A stretch of DNA of 64,000 nucleotides from Burkholderia cenocepacia. Lineage in GTDB: Bacteria; Pseudomonadota; Gammaproteobacteria; Burkholderiales; Burkholderiaceae. The first letter of the stretch is position 1; each line of letters begins with the position of its first letter. Below, in pieces: positions 26,576 through 35,704 of this stretch. The stretch lies in contig NZ_UAQZ01000015.1 in assembly GCF_900446215.1 (NCBI RefSeq), positions 124,001-188,000 of the forward strand, read 5' to 3'. The notes beneath the pieces were generated by a model. It was not told the origin of the DNA. It made no database searches and saw nothing but the letters and a program-made list of their open reading frames with translations. The position numbers and the translations under genes were made by a program.

Positions 26576-27292
26576 TCATGCGAGCCCGCCGTTGACGGAC
26601 AACACCTGCCCCGTCACATAGGCCGCGGCGTCGGACACGAGATACGCGACCATCGCCGCGACTTCGTCGGGCCGGCCCGCGCGCTGCGCGGGCACGAGCT
26701 GCTTGATGCGTTCGGCGGGAAACGCCTGTTCGGCCATCGGCGACGCGATGATGCCCGGCGCCACCGCGTTCACGGTGATGCCGCGCGACGCGAGCTCCAG
26801 CGACAGCGACTTCGTCGCGCCGATCAGCCCCGCCTTCGCGGCCGCGTAGTTGGCCTGCCCGCGATTGCCGGTCACACCGGCCACCGATGCGATGTTGACG
26901 ATCCGTCCGCGCCGCGTGCGGATCATCGGCAGCAGCAACGGCTGCGTGACGTTGAAAAAGCCGTTGAGCGTCACGTCGATCACGCTGTGCCATTGCCGGC
27001 GCGACATGCCGGCCATCGGCGCGTCGTCGTGGATGCCCGCGTTGTTGACGAGGATCTGCACCGGCGCATCGTCGATGAACGGCTGCAGCGCGGCGAGCGT
27101 CGCGTCGGCGTCGGTCACGTCGAACGCGATCGCGTGCGCGGCGCCGCCGGCCGCGACGATCTGCTGCGCGACCGCCTCCGCCTGCGCGAGATGGCGGTTC
27201 GCATGCACCCACACTTCATGGCCGGCCTGCGCGAGCGCCGTGCAGATCGCCTGCCCCAGCGCACCGCTGCCGCCCGTCACGAGCGCCCGCAT
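26576..27292 (-). CDS. 3-oxoacyl-ACP reductase (FabG-type SDR) of the aryl polyene cluster
   Basis: The 238-residue short-chain dehydrogenase has the NADP-binding TGGSGALGQA (residues 6-15), NNAGIHDD, and the catalytic set Ser136, Tyr149 and Lys153 (NIASVAG, NYAAAKAG). It is expected to reduce the 3-oxo group formed in each polyene extension cycle. It lies between the carrier-protein and chorismatase genes in the leftward arm. Its sequence differs clearly from the PHB-type reductase PhaB elsewhere in the window, consistent with a dedicated role. Confidence 0.88.
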   Translation of the reverse strand: MRALVTGGSGALGQAICTALAQAGHEVWVHANRHLAQAEAVAQQIVAAGGAAHAIAFDVTDADATLAALQPFIDDAPVQILVNNAGIHDDAPMAGMSRRQWHSVIDVTLNGFFNVTQPLLLPMIRTRRGRIVNIASVAGVTGNRGQANYAAAKAGLIGATKSLSLELASRGITVNAVAPGIIASPMAEQAFPAERIKQLVPAQRAGRPDEVAAMVAYLVSDAAAYVTGQVLSVNGGLA

Positions 27293-27361
27293 CGCCTTGC
27301 TCCGTTCATCGCGTTTTCCCCTCGATCGATGCCGTCGCGCATCGTCCGCCGAGCGACGCCG

Positions 27362-27625
27362 TCACTTCGTGCGATGCGCGGCGACGTAGGCAGCCAGCGC
27401 ACCGAGCGTCGCAAAGATTGTCTGGTTGTCCGGATTGTCCGAGCGCAGTTCGAAGCCGTATTTCTTCGAGATCAGCAGCGCGATTTCCAGGATGTCGATG
27501 GAGTCGAGCCCGAAACCTTCGCCATACAGCGGGGTGTCGGCCGTCACTGTTTCGAGCGGGACGTCTTCGAGATTCAGTTCGCCGATGATCAGCGTGGCGA
27601 GCTCTTGTTCCAGTGCGTTCATCAT
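27362..27625 (-). CDS. Acyl carrier protein of the aryl polyene cluster
   Basis: The 87-residue protein (86 if the second ATG is used) has the phosphopantetheine site GLDSIDILEIA with Ser at about residue 42, and an acidic, helical composition typical of ACPs. It would hold the growing aryl polyene chain during ligase, ketosynthase, reductase and dehydratase steps. It is the first gene of the leftward arm and starts about 570 bases from the divergent arm. Only one carrier protein was found here, whereas many aryl polyene clusters have two. Confidence 0.88.
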   Translation of the reverse strand: MMNALEQELATLIIGELNLEDVPLETVTADTPLYGEGFGLDSIDILEIALLISKKYGFELRSDNPDNQTIFATLGALAAYVAAHRTK

Positions 27626-28191
27626 GCGTGCGGGCAGGCGGCCCATGGCAGCGGGAGGCGCCCGGAAACGGCAACCGTCGTGCACGCCCGGCGCGTGCAA
27701 ATCTCCGTCCCTCCGGCGTCTGCCGGCTTCCCCGCCTGCGTCATGTGGGGATCGTTTGTAAAAGTTACGCGGATTCTAGACGATGGGTATCGGGTCGTAT
27801 ACCGCGAATGGTTACAGACTCGCTAGCCGGCGCCGCGGCCCGTTTCGCACGGGAATGGACGAGACGCTTGAGCCGCTTTGGATGGAAATGGACCGACCCC
27901 GCGAAACCGTTCGTCCGGTGCCATACAATCGGTTACAAAACCCGGTCGCGGGCGGCCCGAAGCCGCCCCGCCGCGGCCCTAAAATGAGCGTGCCCGACCA
28001 TCGGCCCGGACTCGCGTCCCGGCCGCCATTCATATGATGTTTGACGGCCCGACCCCGCGTCCGGCCACGATCCGCCCGATGTTTCCAGTGATGCCGCGTC
28101 CGCCCTTGCGCCCCGTTCCGGTTCGCCCGCCCGTCAGCCGCTGCAGCCCGGCCGCCGGCCGGTGCGCGCGCCGTGCGCCCGGAGGCCGTCG
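27626..28191. promoter_or_regulatory. Divergent promoter region of the aryl polyene cluster
   Basis: This 566-base gap between the two arms has no convincing gene. It contains two copies of GGTTACA (27810-27816 and 27931-27937) in similar AAT-preceded contexts, a third GTTAC at 27764, a small inverted repeat GGTAT/ATACC at 27786-27803 and AT-rich patches (for example TACAAT at 27924) that could be -10 elements. These are candidate regulator sites for coordinated control of both arms; no promoter can be fixed by eye. Confidence 0.4.
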
Positions 28192-28845
28192 ATGAGCCGG
28201 CTGCTGCCCGTCGTGCGCGGCGTCGCAGCGGTCGGCACCGTGGCCGCGTACCAGATTGGCGCGCACTACGCGAGCGCGACACCGGGCGCGCACGGCGTCG
28301 GCCTCGCGATGGCGCTCGTGCCGCCGCTGCTGCTCGCGCTCGGCGTGGCGCTGCGCTCGCCGCGGCGCGCGTGGCTCGTGCCGGCATGGCTGCTGGCCGC
28401 CGCCGCGTTGTGGGCCGCGCGCGCGCCGCTCGCGCAGCACTTCGAATGGGGCCTGTATCTGGAGCACGCGAGCTTCAACGTCGCGATGGCGCTGCTGTTC
28501 GGCCGCACGCTCGTGGCCGGCGACGTGCCGCTGTGCACCCGCTTCGCCGCGATGATCCACGGCACCGTCACGCCGGCCGTCGCGCGCTACACGCGCCGGA
28601 TCACGCTCGCGTGGACGCTGTTCTTCGTCGCGACCGCCGCCGTGTCGACGCTGCTGTTCGCGACCGCGCCGATCGTCACGTGGTCGACCTTCGCGAACTA
28701 CCTGTCGCTGCCGCTCGTCGCCGTGATGTTCGCCGCCGAGCATGCGTGCCGGCGTGTCGCGCTGCCGCACGAGCCGCGGCCGCGAATGGTCGACGCGGTG
28801 CGCGCGTATCGCGCGTCGACCCACGCATCGCAGGCCTCGCGATGA
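28192..28845 (+). CDS. COG4648-type integral membrane protein of the aryl polyene cluster
   Basis: The 217-residue protein has about five to six hydrophobic segments (for example AMALVPPLLLALGVAL, WLLAAAALWAARAPLA, TLFFVATAAVSTLLFATAPIV). It resembles the uncharacterised COG4648 membrane protein regularly encoded in aryl polyene and xanthomonadin-like clusters. Its biochemical role is not known; it could help assemble the biosynthetic complex at the inner membrane. GGAG lies seven bases before the ATG. It is the first gene of the rightward arm, and the ligase gene follows after 59 bases. Confidence 0.75.
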   Translation: MSRLLPVVRGVAAVGTVAAYQIGAHYASATPGAHGVGLAMALVPPLLLALGVALRSPRRAWLVPAWLLAAAALWAARAPLAQHFEWGLYLEHASFNVAMALLFGRTLVAGDVPLCTRFAAMIHGTVTPAVARYTRRITLAWTLFFVATAAVSTLLFATAPIVTWSTFANYLSLPLVAVMFAAEHACRRVALPHEPRPRMVDAVRAYRASTHASQASR

Positions 28846-28904
28846 ATTCATGACCGGCGCGGCTCCATGGCCGCGCCGGCCTTCGTTCCCGTCTTGACCG
28901 ATTT

Positions 28905-30662
28905 ATGCCGACTCACCCGCTGGTATTCCATTCCTCGCCCGACCGGACGATCGCCTGGCGCGACGGCTCGCCCGTCACCGTACGCGCGTTCGTCGCCGAC
29001 GTCGCGCGCGTGGCCGCCGCGCTGCCCGCCGGCGGCCACGTGTTCAACGTGTGCCGCGACCGCTATCGCTTCGCGGTCAGCCTGTGCGCGGCGCTCGTCG
29101 CCGGCAAGATCAGCCTGCTGCCGTCGACGCACACGCCGGAAATGGTCCGCCAGCTCGCGTCGTTCGCGCCCGATGCGTTCTGCCTGCACGATGCGCCCGA
29201 CTGCGCGATCGACCTGCCGCGCTTCGCGTATCCCGACGCCGCGCCGGGCGAACCGGCGGCCGATGCGCCGTTCGCCGTCCCGCAAATCGACGCGGCGCGG
29301 ATCATGGCCTACGTGTTCACGTCCGGCTCGACCGGCGCGCCGGTGCCGCACCGCAAGACCTGGGGCTTCCTGGTCGGCTGCGTGCGCGCGGCGGCCGAGC
29401 GGCTCGGGCTGCTCGACGGCCGTGCGGCGACGCTGATCGGCACGGTGCCCGCGCAACACATGTACGGTTTCGAGTCGACGGTGCTGCTCGCGCTGATCGG
29501 CGGCCTCGCGTTCAGCAACCGCCAGCCGTTCTACCCGAGCGACATTCGCGACGAACTCGACGCGCTCCCGCAGCCGCGCGTGCTCGTCACGTCGCCGATC
29601 CACCTGCGCGCGCTGCTGTCCGCCGGCCATGCGCTGCCGCGCGCGGCGCTGGTGCTGTCGGCCACCGCGCCGCTGTCGGAAAAGCTCGCGCGCGAAGCCG
29701 AGGCCGCGCTCGACGCGCCGCTCGTCGAGATCTACGGCAGCACCGAGACCGGTCAGATCGCGACCCGTCGCACGTCGCAAGGCGCGGCGTGGGAACGGTT
29801 CCCGGACATCCGGCTCGATGCCCGCGACGCACCGGACGGCGACGACAGCGGGCCGACCGTGTGGGTATCGGGCGGGCACGTCGAGGCGCCCGTGCCGATG
29901 GGCGATGCGCTCGAACTGCTCGGCGACGGCCGGTTCCTGCTGCACGGCCGCAAGGCCGACCTCGTCAACATCGCCGGCAAGCGCACGTCGCTCGCGTACC
30001 TGAACCATCAGCTCAACGCGATCGCGGAGGTGGTCGACGGCGTGTTCTTCATGCCGGACGAAGCCGCGCCGGCGCACGGCGACACCGCCCTCGAGCCGGT
30101 CACGCGGCTCGTCGCGCTGGTCGTCGCGCCGACGCTCTCGGCCGCCGATCTGCAACGCGCGCTGCGCGAGCGGATCGATCCGGCGTTCATGCCGCGCCCG
30201 CTCGTGTTCGTCGATGCGCTGCCGCGCAACGAAACGGGCAAGCTGCCGCGCGACGTGCTGGCGGCGCTCGTGGCGCAACATGCGCGTGCCACGGGCGCGA
30301 CGCCCACGCCGCCGGCCGGGCGCGACCCGGCCCGCACGCCGTCGTCCGCGCTCGCGTTCACGATTGCCGCCGACCACCCCGCGCTGCCCGGCCACTTCCC
30401 CGGCCATCCGGTCGTGCCGGGCGTCGTGCTGCTCGATCACGCGATCCACATGATCGGCGCGGCGATGAACCGTCCGCTGCATGCGTGGCGGCTCGGGTCC
30501 GCGAAATTCCTGAGCCCGGTCGCGCCCGGCGAACCGCTCGATCTCGCGTACGACGCGGCGGCCAGCGGCGCGATCCGTTTCACGGTGCGCACCGGGTCGC
30601 GCGAGGTCGCGACCGGCGTGCTGTCCGCACCACCGTCCGTGCAGGATGGCGCGCAGCCATGA
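28905..30662 (+). CDS. Fused aryl/acyl-ACP ligase and hotdog dehydratase
   Basis: The 585-residue protein joins two enzymes. Residues about 1-460 form an AMP-forming ligase: FTSGSTGAPVPHRK (A3 loop, about 141-154), EIYGSTETGQIATRR (A5), GRFLLHGRKADLVNIAGKR (A7-A8) and the C-terminal lysine in NETGKLPRDVL (A10). Residues about 485-585 form a FabA/FabZ-like dehydratase with HPALPGHFPGHPVVPGVVLLD carrying the catalytic His. The ligase half probably loads hydroxybenzoate onto the ACP and the hotdog half dehydrates 3-hydroxyacyl intermediates. The linker (TGATPTPPAGRDPARTPSS) is Pro/Ala-rich. Translation is coupled to the next gene by an ATGA overlap. Confidence 0.85.
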   Translation: MPTHPLVFHSSPDRTIAWRDGSPVTVRAFVADVARVAAALPAGGHVFNVCRDRYRFAVSLCAALVAGKISLLPSTHTPEMVRQLASFAPDAFCLHDAPDCAIDLPRFAYPDAAPGEPAADAPFAVPQIDAARIMAYVFTSGSTGAPVPHRKTWGFLVGCVRAAAERLGLLDGRAATLIGTVPAQHMYGFESTVLLALIGGLAFSNRQPFYPSDIRDELDALPQPRVLVTSPIHLRALLSAGHALPRAALVLSATAPLSEKLAREAEAALDAPLVEIYGSTETGQIATRRTSQGAAWERFPDIRLDARDAPDGDDSGPTVWVSGGHVEAPVPMGDALELLGDGRFLLHGRKADLVNIAGKRTSLAYLNHQLNAIAEVVDGVFFMPDEAAPAHGDTALEPVTRLVALVVAPTLSAADLQRALRERIDPAFMPRPLVFVDALPRNETGKLPRDVLAALVAQHARATGATPTPPAGRDPARTPSSALAFTIAADHPALPGHFPGHPVVPGVVLLDHAIHMIGAAMNRPLHAWRLGSAKFLSPVAPGEPLDLAYDAAASGAIRFTVRTGSREVATGVLSAPPSVQDGAQP

Positions 30663-31642
30663 AGCGCACCGCATGGGCCGAACGCCAGGAGCGCAGCAAC
30701 GCGGGCTTGCTGCGCGTGATGACGTGGATCTCGCTGCGCTTCGGCCGGCCGCGCGCGCGTATCGTGCTGCACCTGATCGCGACGTATTTCGTGCTGTTCT
30801 CGCCGGCCGCGTGCGCGGCGTCGCGCGACTACCTGCGCCGCGTGCTCGGGCGCCCCGCGCGCTGGCGCGACGTCTATCGGCACGTGTTCACGTTCGCGGC
30901 GACGATCCACGATCGCGTGTACCTGATGAACGGGCGCTTCGACCTGTTCGACATCCGGCTGCACGGCGAAACGCTCGTCGACGATGCGCTCGCGGGCGGA
31001 CGTGGCGCGTTCCTGATGGGCGCGCATCTCGGCAGCTTCGAAGTCGTGCGCGCGATCGGCCGCACGCATCCGGACCTGCGCGTGGTCGTCACGATGTACG
31101 AGAAGAACGCGCGCAAGATCAACGCGACGCTCGCGGCGGTGAACCCGGCCGCGCAGCCGGAGGTGATTCCGCTCGGCCAGGTCGACTCGATGCTGAAGGT
31201 GCGCGAGCGCCTCGACGCGAACTGCATGGTCGGCATGCTTGCCGACCGCACGCTGCTCGACGACGCGGCCGCGTCGCTGCGGCGCGTGCCGCTGCTCGGC
31301 GCGCCGGCCGCGTTCCCGCTCGGGCCGCTTTACATGGCCGCGATGCTGAAGCGCCCGGTGATCTTCATGACGGGCCTCTATCGCGACGGCAACCGCTACG
31401 ATGTGCACTTCGAGACGCTCGCCGATTTCTCCGACGTGCGGCGCGATGCGCGCGCGGCGGCGGTCGACGCGGCGCTCGCGCGCTACGTCGCGCTGCTCGA
31501 CCGGTACTGCCGCGCGGCGCCGTACAACTGGTTCAACTATTTCGATTTCTGGCAAGGCGGCGATGCCACGGCCGCAACCGCGCGCCGCGAGGCGGCGCAC
31601 GCCGGCGCCGACCTGACCACCACGAGGGATTCCGACGCATGA
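30659..31642 (+). CDS. LpxL/HtrB-like lysophospholipid acyltransferase of the aryl polyene cluster
   Basis: The 327-residue protein resembles lipid A late acyltransferases, with a membrane-anchoring N-terminal region (ARIVLHLIATYFVLFS) and the acyltransferase motif GAHLGSFEVVRA, where the usual HX4D/E His is preceded by GA. PVIFMTGLYRDG and YNWFNYFDFW are family-typical later blocks. In aryl polyene clusters it is thought to join the polyene acid to a glycerol-lipid or sugar-lipid head group. Start and stop both overlap neighbouring genes by four bases. Confidence 0.85.
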   Translation: MKRTAWAERQERSNAGLLRVMTWISLRFGRPRARIVLHLIATYFVLFSPAACAASRDYLRRVLGRPARWRDVYRHVFTFAATIHDRVYLMNGRFDLFDIRLHGETLVDDALAGGRGAFLMGAHLGSFEVVRAIGRTHPDLRVVVTMYEKNARKINATLAAVNPAAQPEVIPLGQVDSMLKVRERLDANCMVGMLADRTLLDDAAASLRRVPLLGAPAAFPLGPLYMAAMLKRPVIFMTGLYRDGNRYDVHFETLADFSDVRRDARAAAVDAALARYVALLDRYCRAAPYNWFNYFDFWQGGDATAATARREAAHAGADLTTTRDSDA

Positions 31643-32283
31643 CCGCCGTTCGCCGCTGCCTGCTCCCGTTTTCGTCGCCCCGCATCGCCGGTGTTATCCG
31701 CGTGATCGCCGCCACCGCCGCCGCGATCGCGCTGGCCGTGCCCGCGCACGCGGCCGATACCGGAACGGCCTGGACCCTCGACCGGCTGATGTCGACGCTC
31801 GCGCAGCACAAGTCGGGCCGCGCGACCTTCACCGAGACGAAGACCCTGTCGATCGCCACGCAGCCGATCGAATCGTCGGGCGAACTGGTGTTCGTCGCGC
31901 CGGATCATCTGGAAAAGCACACGCTGCGCCCGACGCCCGAACACCTCGTCGTCGACGGCGAGATGCTCACCGTCGAGCGCAACAACCGCAAATACACGCT
32001 CGCGCTCGCGCGCTATCCGGAACTCGGCGCGTTCATCGACAGCATCCGCGCGACGCTCGCCGGCAACCGCTTCGCGCTCGAACAGGTGTACAAGGTCGCC
32101 CTTGCCGGACGCGGCGACGACTGGACGCTGACGCTCACGCCGCTCGACTCGCGGATGCTGAAGGTCGTCAGCACGATCACGCTCGACGGCACGCGCGACG
32201 TGTTGCGCAGCGTCGCGATCCGGCAGGCCGACGGCGATCGTTCGGTGATGCGCCTGCAACCCGTCGCGGCGCACGCGAACTGA
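31639..32283 (+). CDS. LolA-like outer-membrane lipoprotein carrier homologue
   Basis: The 214-residue protein has a signal peptide (hydrophobic VIRVIAATAAAIALAVPAHA) and a LolA-type fold: RATFTETKTLSIATQPIESSGELVFVAPDHLEKHTLRPTPEHLVVDGE. Homologues in aryl polyene clusters are thought to carry the pigment lipid across the periplasm. It lies between the acyltransferase and exporter genes, with its stop overlapping the exporter start by one base (TGATG). The role is inferred from context. Confidence 0.8.
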   Translation: MTAVRRCLLPFSSPRIAGVIRVIAATAAAIALAVPAHAADTGTAWTLDRLMSTLAQHKSGRATFTETKTLSIATQPIESSGELVFVAPDHLEKHTLRPTPEHLVVDGEMLTVERNNRKYTLALARYPELGAFIDSIRATLAGNRFALEQVYKVALAGRGDDWTLTLTPLDSRMLKVVSTITLDGTRDVLRSVAIRQADGDRSVMRLQPVAAHAN

Positions 32284-34751
32284 TGGACGATCGTACGCGC
32301 CCCTCGCCCGTCACGCGTCGCCCACCCGCGTGGCGGCAGCGCGCGGTGCTCGTGTGGCTGCTCGCGCTCGTCGCGTGCGGCGTCGCGATCGGGCGCGCGC
32401 AGTTCACGGCCGACCTGTCCGCATTCCTGCCGAATGCGCCGAGCGCCGGACAGCGCGTGCTCGTCGACCAGTTGCGCGACGGCATCGTGTCGCGCCTGAT
32501 CCTCGTCGCGATCGACGGCGGCGATGCCGGCACGCGCGCCGCGCTGTCGCGGCGCGTCGCCGGCACGCTGCGCACCGATCCGCGGGTCGCGGCCGTGCAC
32601 AACGGCGAAGCCGCGAACGACGCGCGCGACCGGCAATTCGTCTTCGCTCATCGCTACCTGCTGAGCCCGGCCGTCACGCCGCAGCGCTTCAGCGCCGACG
32701 GCCTGCACCAGGCGCTCGGCGACAGCCTCGACCTGCTGAGTTCGTCGGCCGGCCTCGTCGCGAAGGCGATGCTGCCGCGCGACCCGACCGGCGAAGTCGC
32801 CGCGCTCGTCGACGGGCTCGACAGCGCGGCCGAACCGGCGAGCCGCGACGGCGTGTGGGCGTCGCGCGACGGCACGCGCGCGGTGCTGGTCGTGCAGACG
32901 GCCGCCGCCGGCTCCGATACCGATGCGCAGGCCCGCGCGATCGACGCCGTGCGCCGCGCGTTCGCGGCCGCGACGCAGGCCGTGCCGAATGCGGCCGGCA
33001 CCACGCTCGCGATGACCGGCCCCGGCGTGTTCTCGGTCGACACGCGCGACACGATCCGGCACGACGTCGAGCGGCTGTCGACGGCGAGCGTCGTGCTGAT
33101 CGTCGCGCTGCTGCTCACGCTGTACCGGTCGCCGCGCACGCTCGCGCTCGGCCTGCTGCCGGTGCTGACGGGCGTCGCGGCCGGGATCGCGGCGGTCAGC
33201 ATCGCGTTCGGCACGGTCCACGGGCTGACGCTCGGGTTCGGTACGACGCTGATCGGCGAAGCCGTCGACTATTCGATCTACCTGTTCGTGCAATCGGCGC
33301 AGGCCGGCACGCGCGGCACGGCACGCCCGGCCGACGCGACGCGCGCGTGGGTCGCCGCGTACTGGCCGACGATCCGGCTCGGCGTGCTGACGTCGGTGTG
33401 CGGGTTCGCGTCGATGCTGTTCTCCGGCTTCCCGGGCCTCGTGCAGCTCGGGCTGTATTCGATCGTCGGCCTGACGGCCGCCGCGCTCGTCACGCGCTTC
33501 GTGCTGCCGCACCTGCGCGGCGAGCATGTCGCGATCCGCGACGTCTCGCGCGTCGGCGCCGTGCTCGCGCGCGCGGCCGACGCCGCGCCGCGGCTGCGCT
33601 GGCCGCTCGCGGTGCTCATGGTCGCCGCCTGCGCGACGCTCGCGCTGCATCGCGACGGCCTGTGGAGCCGCGAGCTCGCCGCGCTCAGCCCCGTACCGGC
33701 ACCGGCGCAGGCGCTCGACGCCCGGCTGCGCGCCGACGTCGGCGCGCCCGACGTGCGCTACCTCGTCGTGATTACCGCGCCGACCGAACAGGCCGCACTC
33801 GAAGGCGCGGAAAAAGTGGCCGCGCAATTGCAGCCGCTCGTCGAGCGCGGCACGCTCGGCGGTTTCGACAATCCGGCCCGCTACCTGCCGAGCGACGCCG
33901 CGCAGCGCGCCCGCCAGGCGAGCCTGCCGGATGCGAACACGCTTGCCGCGCGGATGCGCGATGCCGTCGCGCACCAGCCGATCGCGGTGAAGCCCGACCT
34001 GTTCGCGCCGTTCCTCACCGACGTCGACGCCGCGCGTCACGCGCCGCTGCTGACACGCGCGGACCTGCACGGCACGTCGATGGCGCTCGCCGTCGACGCG
34101 CTGCTGACCGAACGCGACGACCGCTGGAGCGCGATGCTGCCGCTGCGTGCGCCGGACGCCGCACGCACCGCGCAACCGGCGTCGAGCCTCGACGCGACAC
34201 CGATTCGCGCCGCCGTCGCGCGCGCGGGCGTGCCCGATGCGCTGTTCGTCGACATGAAGGCCGAAGCCGATCGCCTGTACGTGAGCTACGTGCACGAGGA
34301 CATCCGGCTGTCGCTCGCGGGGTTCGCCGCGATCGCCGTGCTGCTGCTGATCGCGCTGCGATCGCCGCGCCGCGCCGCGCGCGCCCTTGCGCCACTCGTC
34401 GCGGCCGTGCTGGTCGTGACGGCCGGCTTCGCGCTCGCCGGCGTGCAACTGACGATCCTGCACCTGGTCGGGATGCTGCTGATCGTCGCGGTCGGCTCGA
34501 ACTACGCGCTGTTCTTCTGCCGGCGCGCGGATGCGCAGCCCGTCACGCCGTACACGCTGGTATCGCTGCTGATCGCGAACCTCGCGACGGTCGCCGGCTT
34601 CGGGCTGCTCGCGCTGTCGCGCGTGCCGCTGCTCGAAACCTTCGGGTTGACCGTCGGCCCCGGCGCGATGCTCGCGCTCGCGTTCGCGGCGATTCTCGCG
34701 CCGCGCGCCGCGGCGACGATCGGTCATGGTGAACGTGGAGGCCGCGCATGA
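32283..34751 (+). CDS. MMPL/RND-type exporter of the aryl polyene cluster
   Basis: The 822-residue inner-membrane protein has two symmetrical halves, each beginning with one hydrophobic helix and a large periplasmic loop, followed by a bundle of five helices (about residues 255-410 and 650-810). LGFGTTLIGEAVDYSIYLF in the first half and GMLLIVAVGSNYALFFCR in the second match the MMPL family. It is the likely flippase or exporter for the finished lipid, handing it to the LolA-like carrier. Its end overlaps the deacetylase-like gene by four bases. Confidence 0.85.
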   Translation: MDDRTRPSPVTRRPPAWRQRAVLVWLLALVACGVAIGRAQFTADLSAFLPNAPSAGQRVLVDQLRDGIVSRLILVAIDGGDAGTRAALSRRVAGTLRTDPRVAAVHNGEAANDARDRQFVFAHRYLLSPAVTPQRFSADGLHQALGDSLDLLSSSAGLVAKAMLPRDPTGEVAALVDGLDSAAEPASRDGVWASRDGTRAVLVVQTAAAGSDTDAQARAIDAVRRAFAAATQAVPNAAGTTLAMTGPGVFSVDTRDTIRHDVERLSTASVVLIVALLLTLYRSPRTLALGLLPVLTGVAAGIAAVSIAFGTVHGLTLGFGTTLIGEAVDYSIYLFVQSAQAGTRGTARPADATRAWVAAYWPTIRLGVLTSVCGFASMLFSGFPGLVQLGLYSIVGLTAAALVTRFVLPHLRGEHVAIRDVSRVGAVLARAADAAPRLRWPLAVLMVAACATLALHRDGLWSRELAALSPVPAPAQALDARLRADVGAPDVRYLVVITAPTEQAALEGAEKVAAQLQPLVERGTLGGFDNPARYLPSDAAQRARQASLPDANTLAARMRDAVAHQPIAVKPDLFAPFLTDVDAARHAPLLTRADLHGTSMALAVDALLTERDDRWSAMLPLRAPDAARTAQPASSLDATPIRAAVARAGVPDALFVDMKAEADRLYVSYVHEDIRLSLAGFAAIAVLLLIALRSPRRAARALAPLVAAVLVVTAGFALAGVQLTILHLVGMLLIVAVGSNYALFFCRRADAQPVTPYTLVSLLIANLATVAGFGLLALSRVPLLETFGLTVGPGAMLALAFAAILAPRAAATIGHGERGGRA

Positions 34752-35641
34752 ACGCGTCGTCGTCCATGCCGCCGCGCCACGCCGGCGACGCACGCCGCTG
34801 GAAGCCGACGCCGCTGATCGCGGGCGCCGCCGCACTGCACGCGGGCGCGGCCGCCGCCGTGGTCGCGCAACCGGCCACGTGGCCGTGGGCCGTCGGTGGC
34901 GCGGTCGCATCGCATCTCGCGCTGACCGCGGCGGGCCTGTGGCCGCGCAGCACGCTGCTCGGCCCGAACTGGACGCGCCTGCCGGCCGGCGCGGGCCGCC
35001 GCATCGCGCTGACGATCGACGACGGCCCGGACCCGGACGTCACACCGCGCGTGCTCGACCTGCTCGACCGTTACGACGCGCGTGCGACGTTCTTCTGCAT
35101 CGGCGATCTCGCGCGTCGCCATCCGCGGTGGATCGAGGCGATCGTCGCGCGTGGTCACGCGGTGGAGAACCACAGCCAGCGGCACCGCCATACGTTCTCG
35201 CTGTCGGGGCCGGCCGCGCTGCGGCGCGAGATCGCGGCCGCGCAGCAGACGCTGACCGACATCGCCGGCACGCGCCCGCTGTTCTTCCGCGCGCCGGCCG
35301 GCCTGCGCAATCCGTTTCTCGAACCGGTGCTGTGCGAATTCGGGCTGCAACTGGCGAGCTGGACGCGGCGCGGCTTCGACACGCGGGCGCGCGACGCCGC
35401 GACCGTCACGCGCCGCCTGCTGCACGGCCTCGAGGCGCGCGACATCCTGCTGGTCCACGACGGTCATGCCGCACGCGATGCGCGCGGCGAACCGGTCGTG
35501 CTCGACGTGCTGCACGCGGTGCTGCGCGCGGCCGCCGACGCGCAGTTGCACTGGACCACGTTGCGCGCGGCGCTCGCGCCTGAACCGCCCGAACCGCCCG
35601 GCCAGCCGCGCGTGCCGGCACCCCCGTTTGATAAAATCTGA
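34748..35641 (+). CDS. Polysaccharide deacetylase-like (NodB) protein of the aryl polyene cluster
   Basis: The 297-residue protein has hydrophobic segments near the N-terminus followed by a NodB homology domain: LTIDDGPDPD (Asp91-Asp92) and NHSQRHRH (HxxxH, His142 and His146) form the metal site, and FFRAPAGLRNPF is motif 3. The C-terminal motif appears as ILLVHDGHA. Carbohydrate esterase family 4 members remove N- or O-acetyl groups from sugars. Here it could act on the glycosylated polyene lipid head group, which is inference. The tail is Pro-rich. Confidence 0.82.
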   Translation: MNASSSMPPRHAGDARRWKPTPLIAGAAALHAGAAAAVVAQPATWPWAVGGAVASHLALTAAGLWPRSTLLGPNWTRLPAGAGRRIALTIDDGPDPDVTPRVLDLLDRYDARATFFCIGDLARRHPRWIEAIVARGHAVENHSQRHRHTFSLSGPAALRREIAAAQQTLTDIAGTRPLFFRAPAGLRNPFLEPVLCEFGLQLASWTRRGFDTRARDAATVTRRLLHGLEARDILLVHDGHAARDARGEPVVLDVLHAVLRAAADAQLHWTTLRAALAPEPPEPPGQPRVPAPPFDKI

Positions 35642-35704
35642 CCGCGAACGGCGCGCCTGCCAGCTCTGCTGCGGCGCCCGTTCCGGCCACCGGATGCGAC
35701 CCTC

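Noticed and set aside
32013..34910. A 965-codon minus-strand frame opposite the MMPL exporter
   Set aside because: Composition is dominated by Arg, His and Gln typical of antisense shadows, while the plus strand has a clear membrane exporter.
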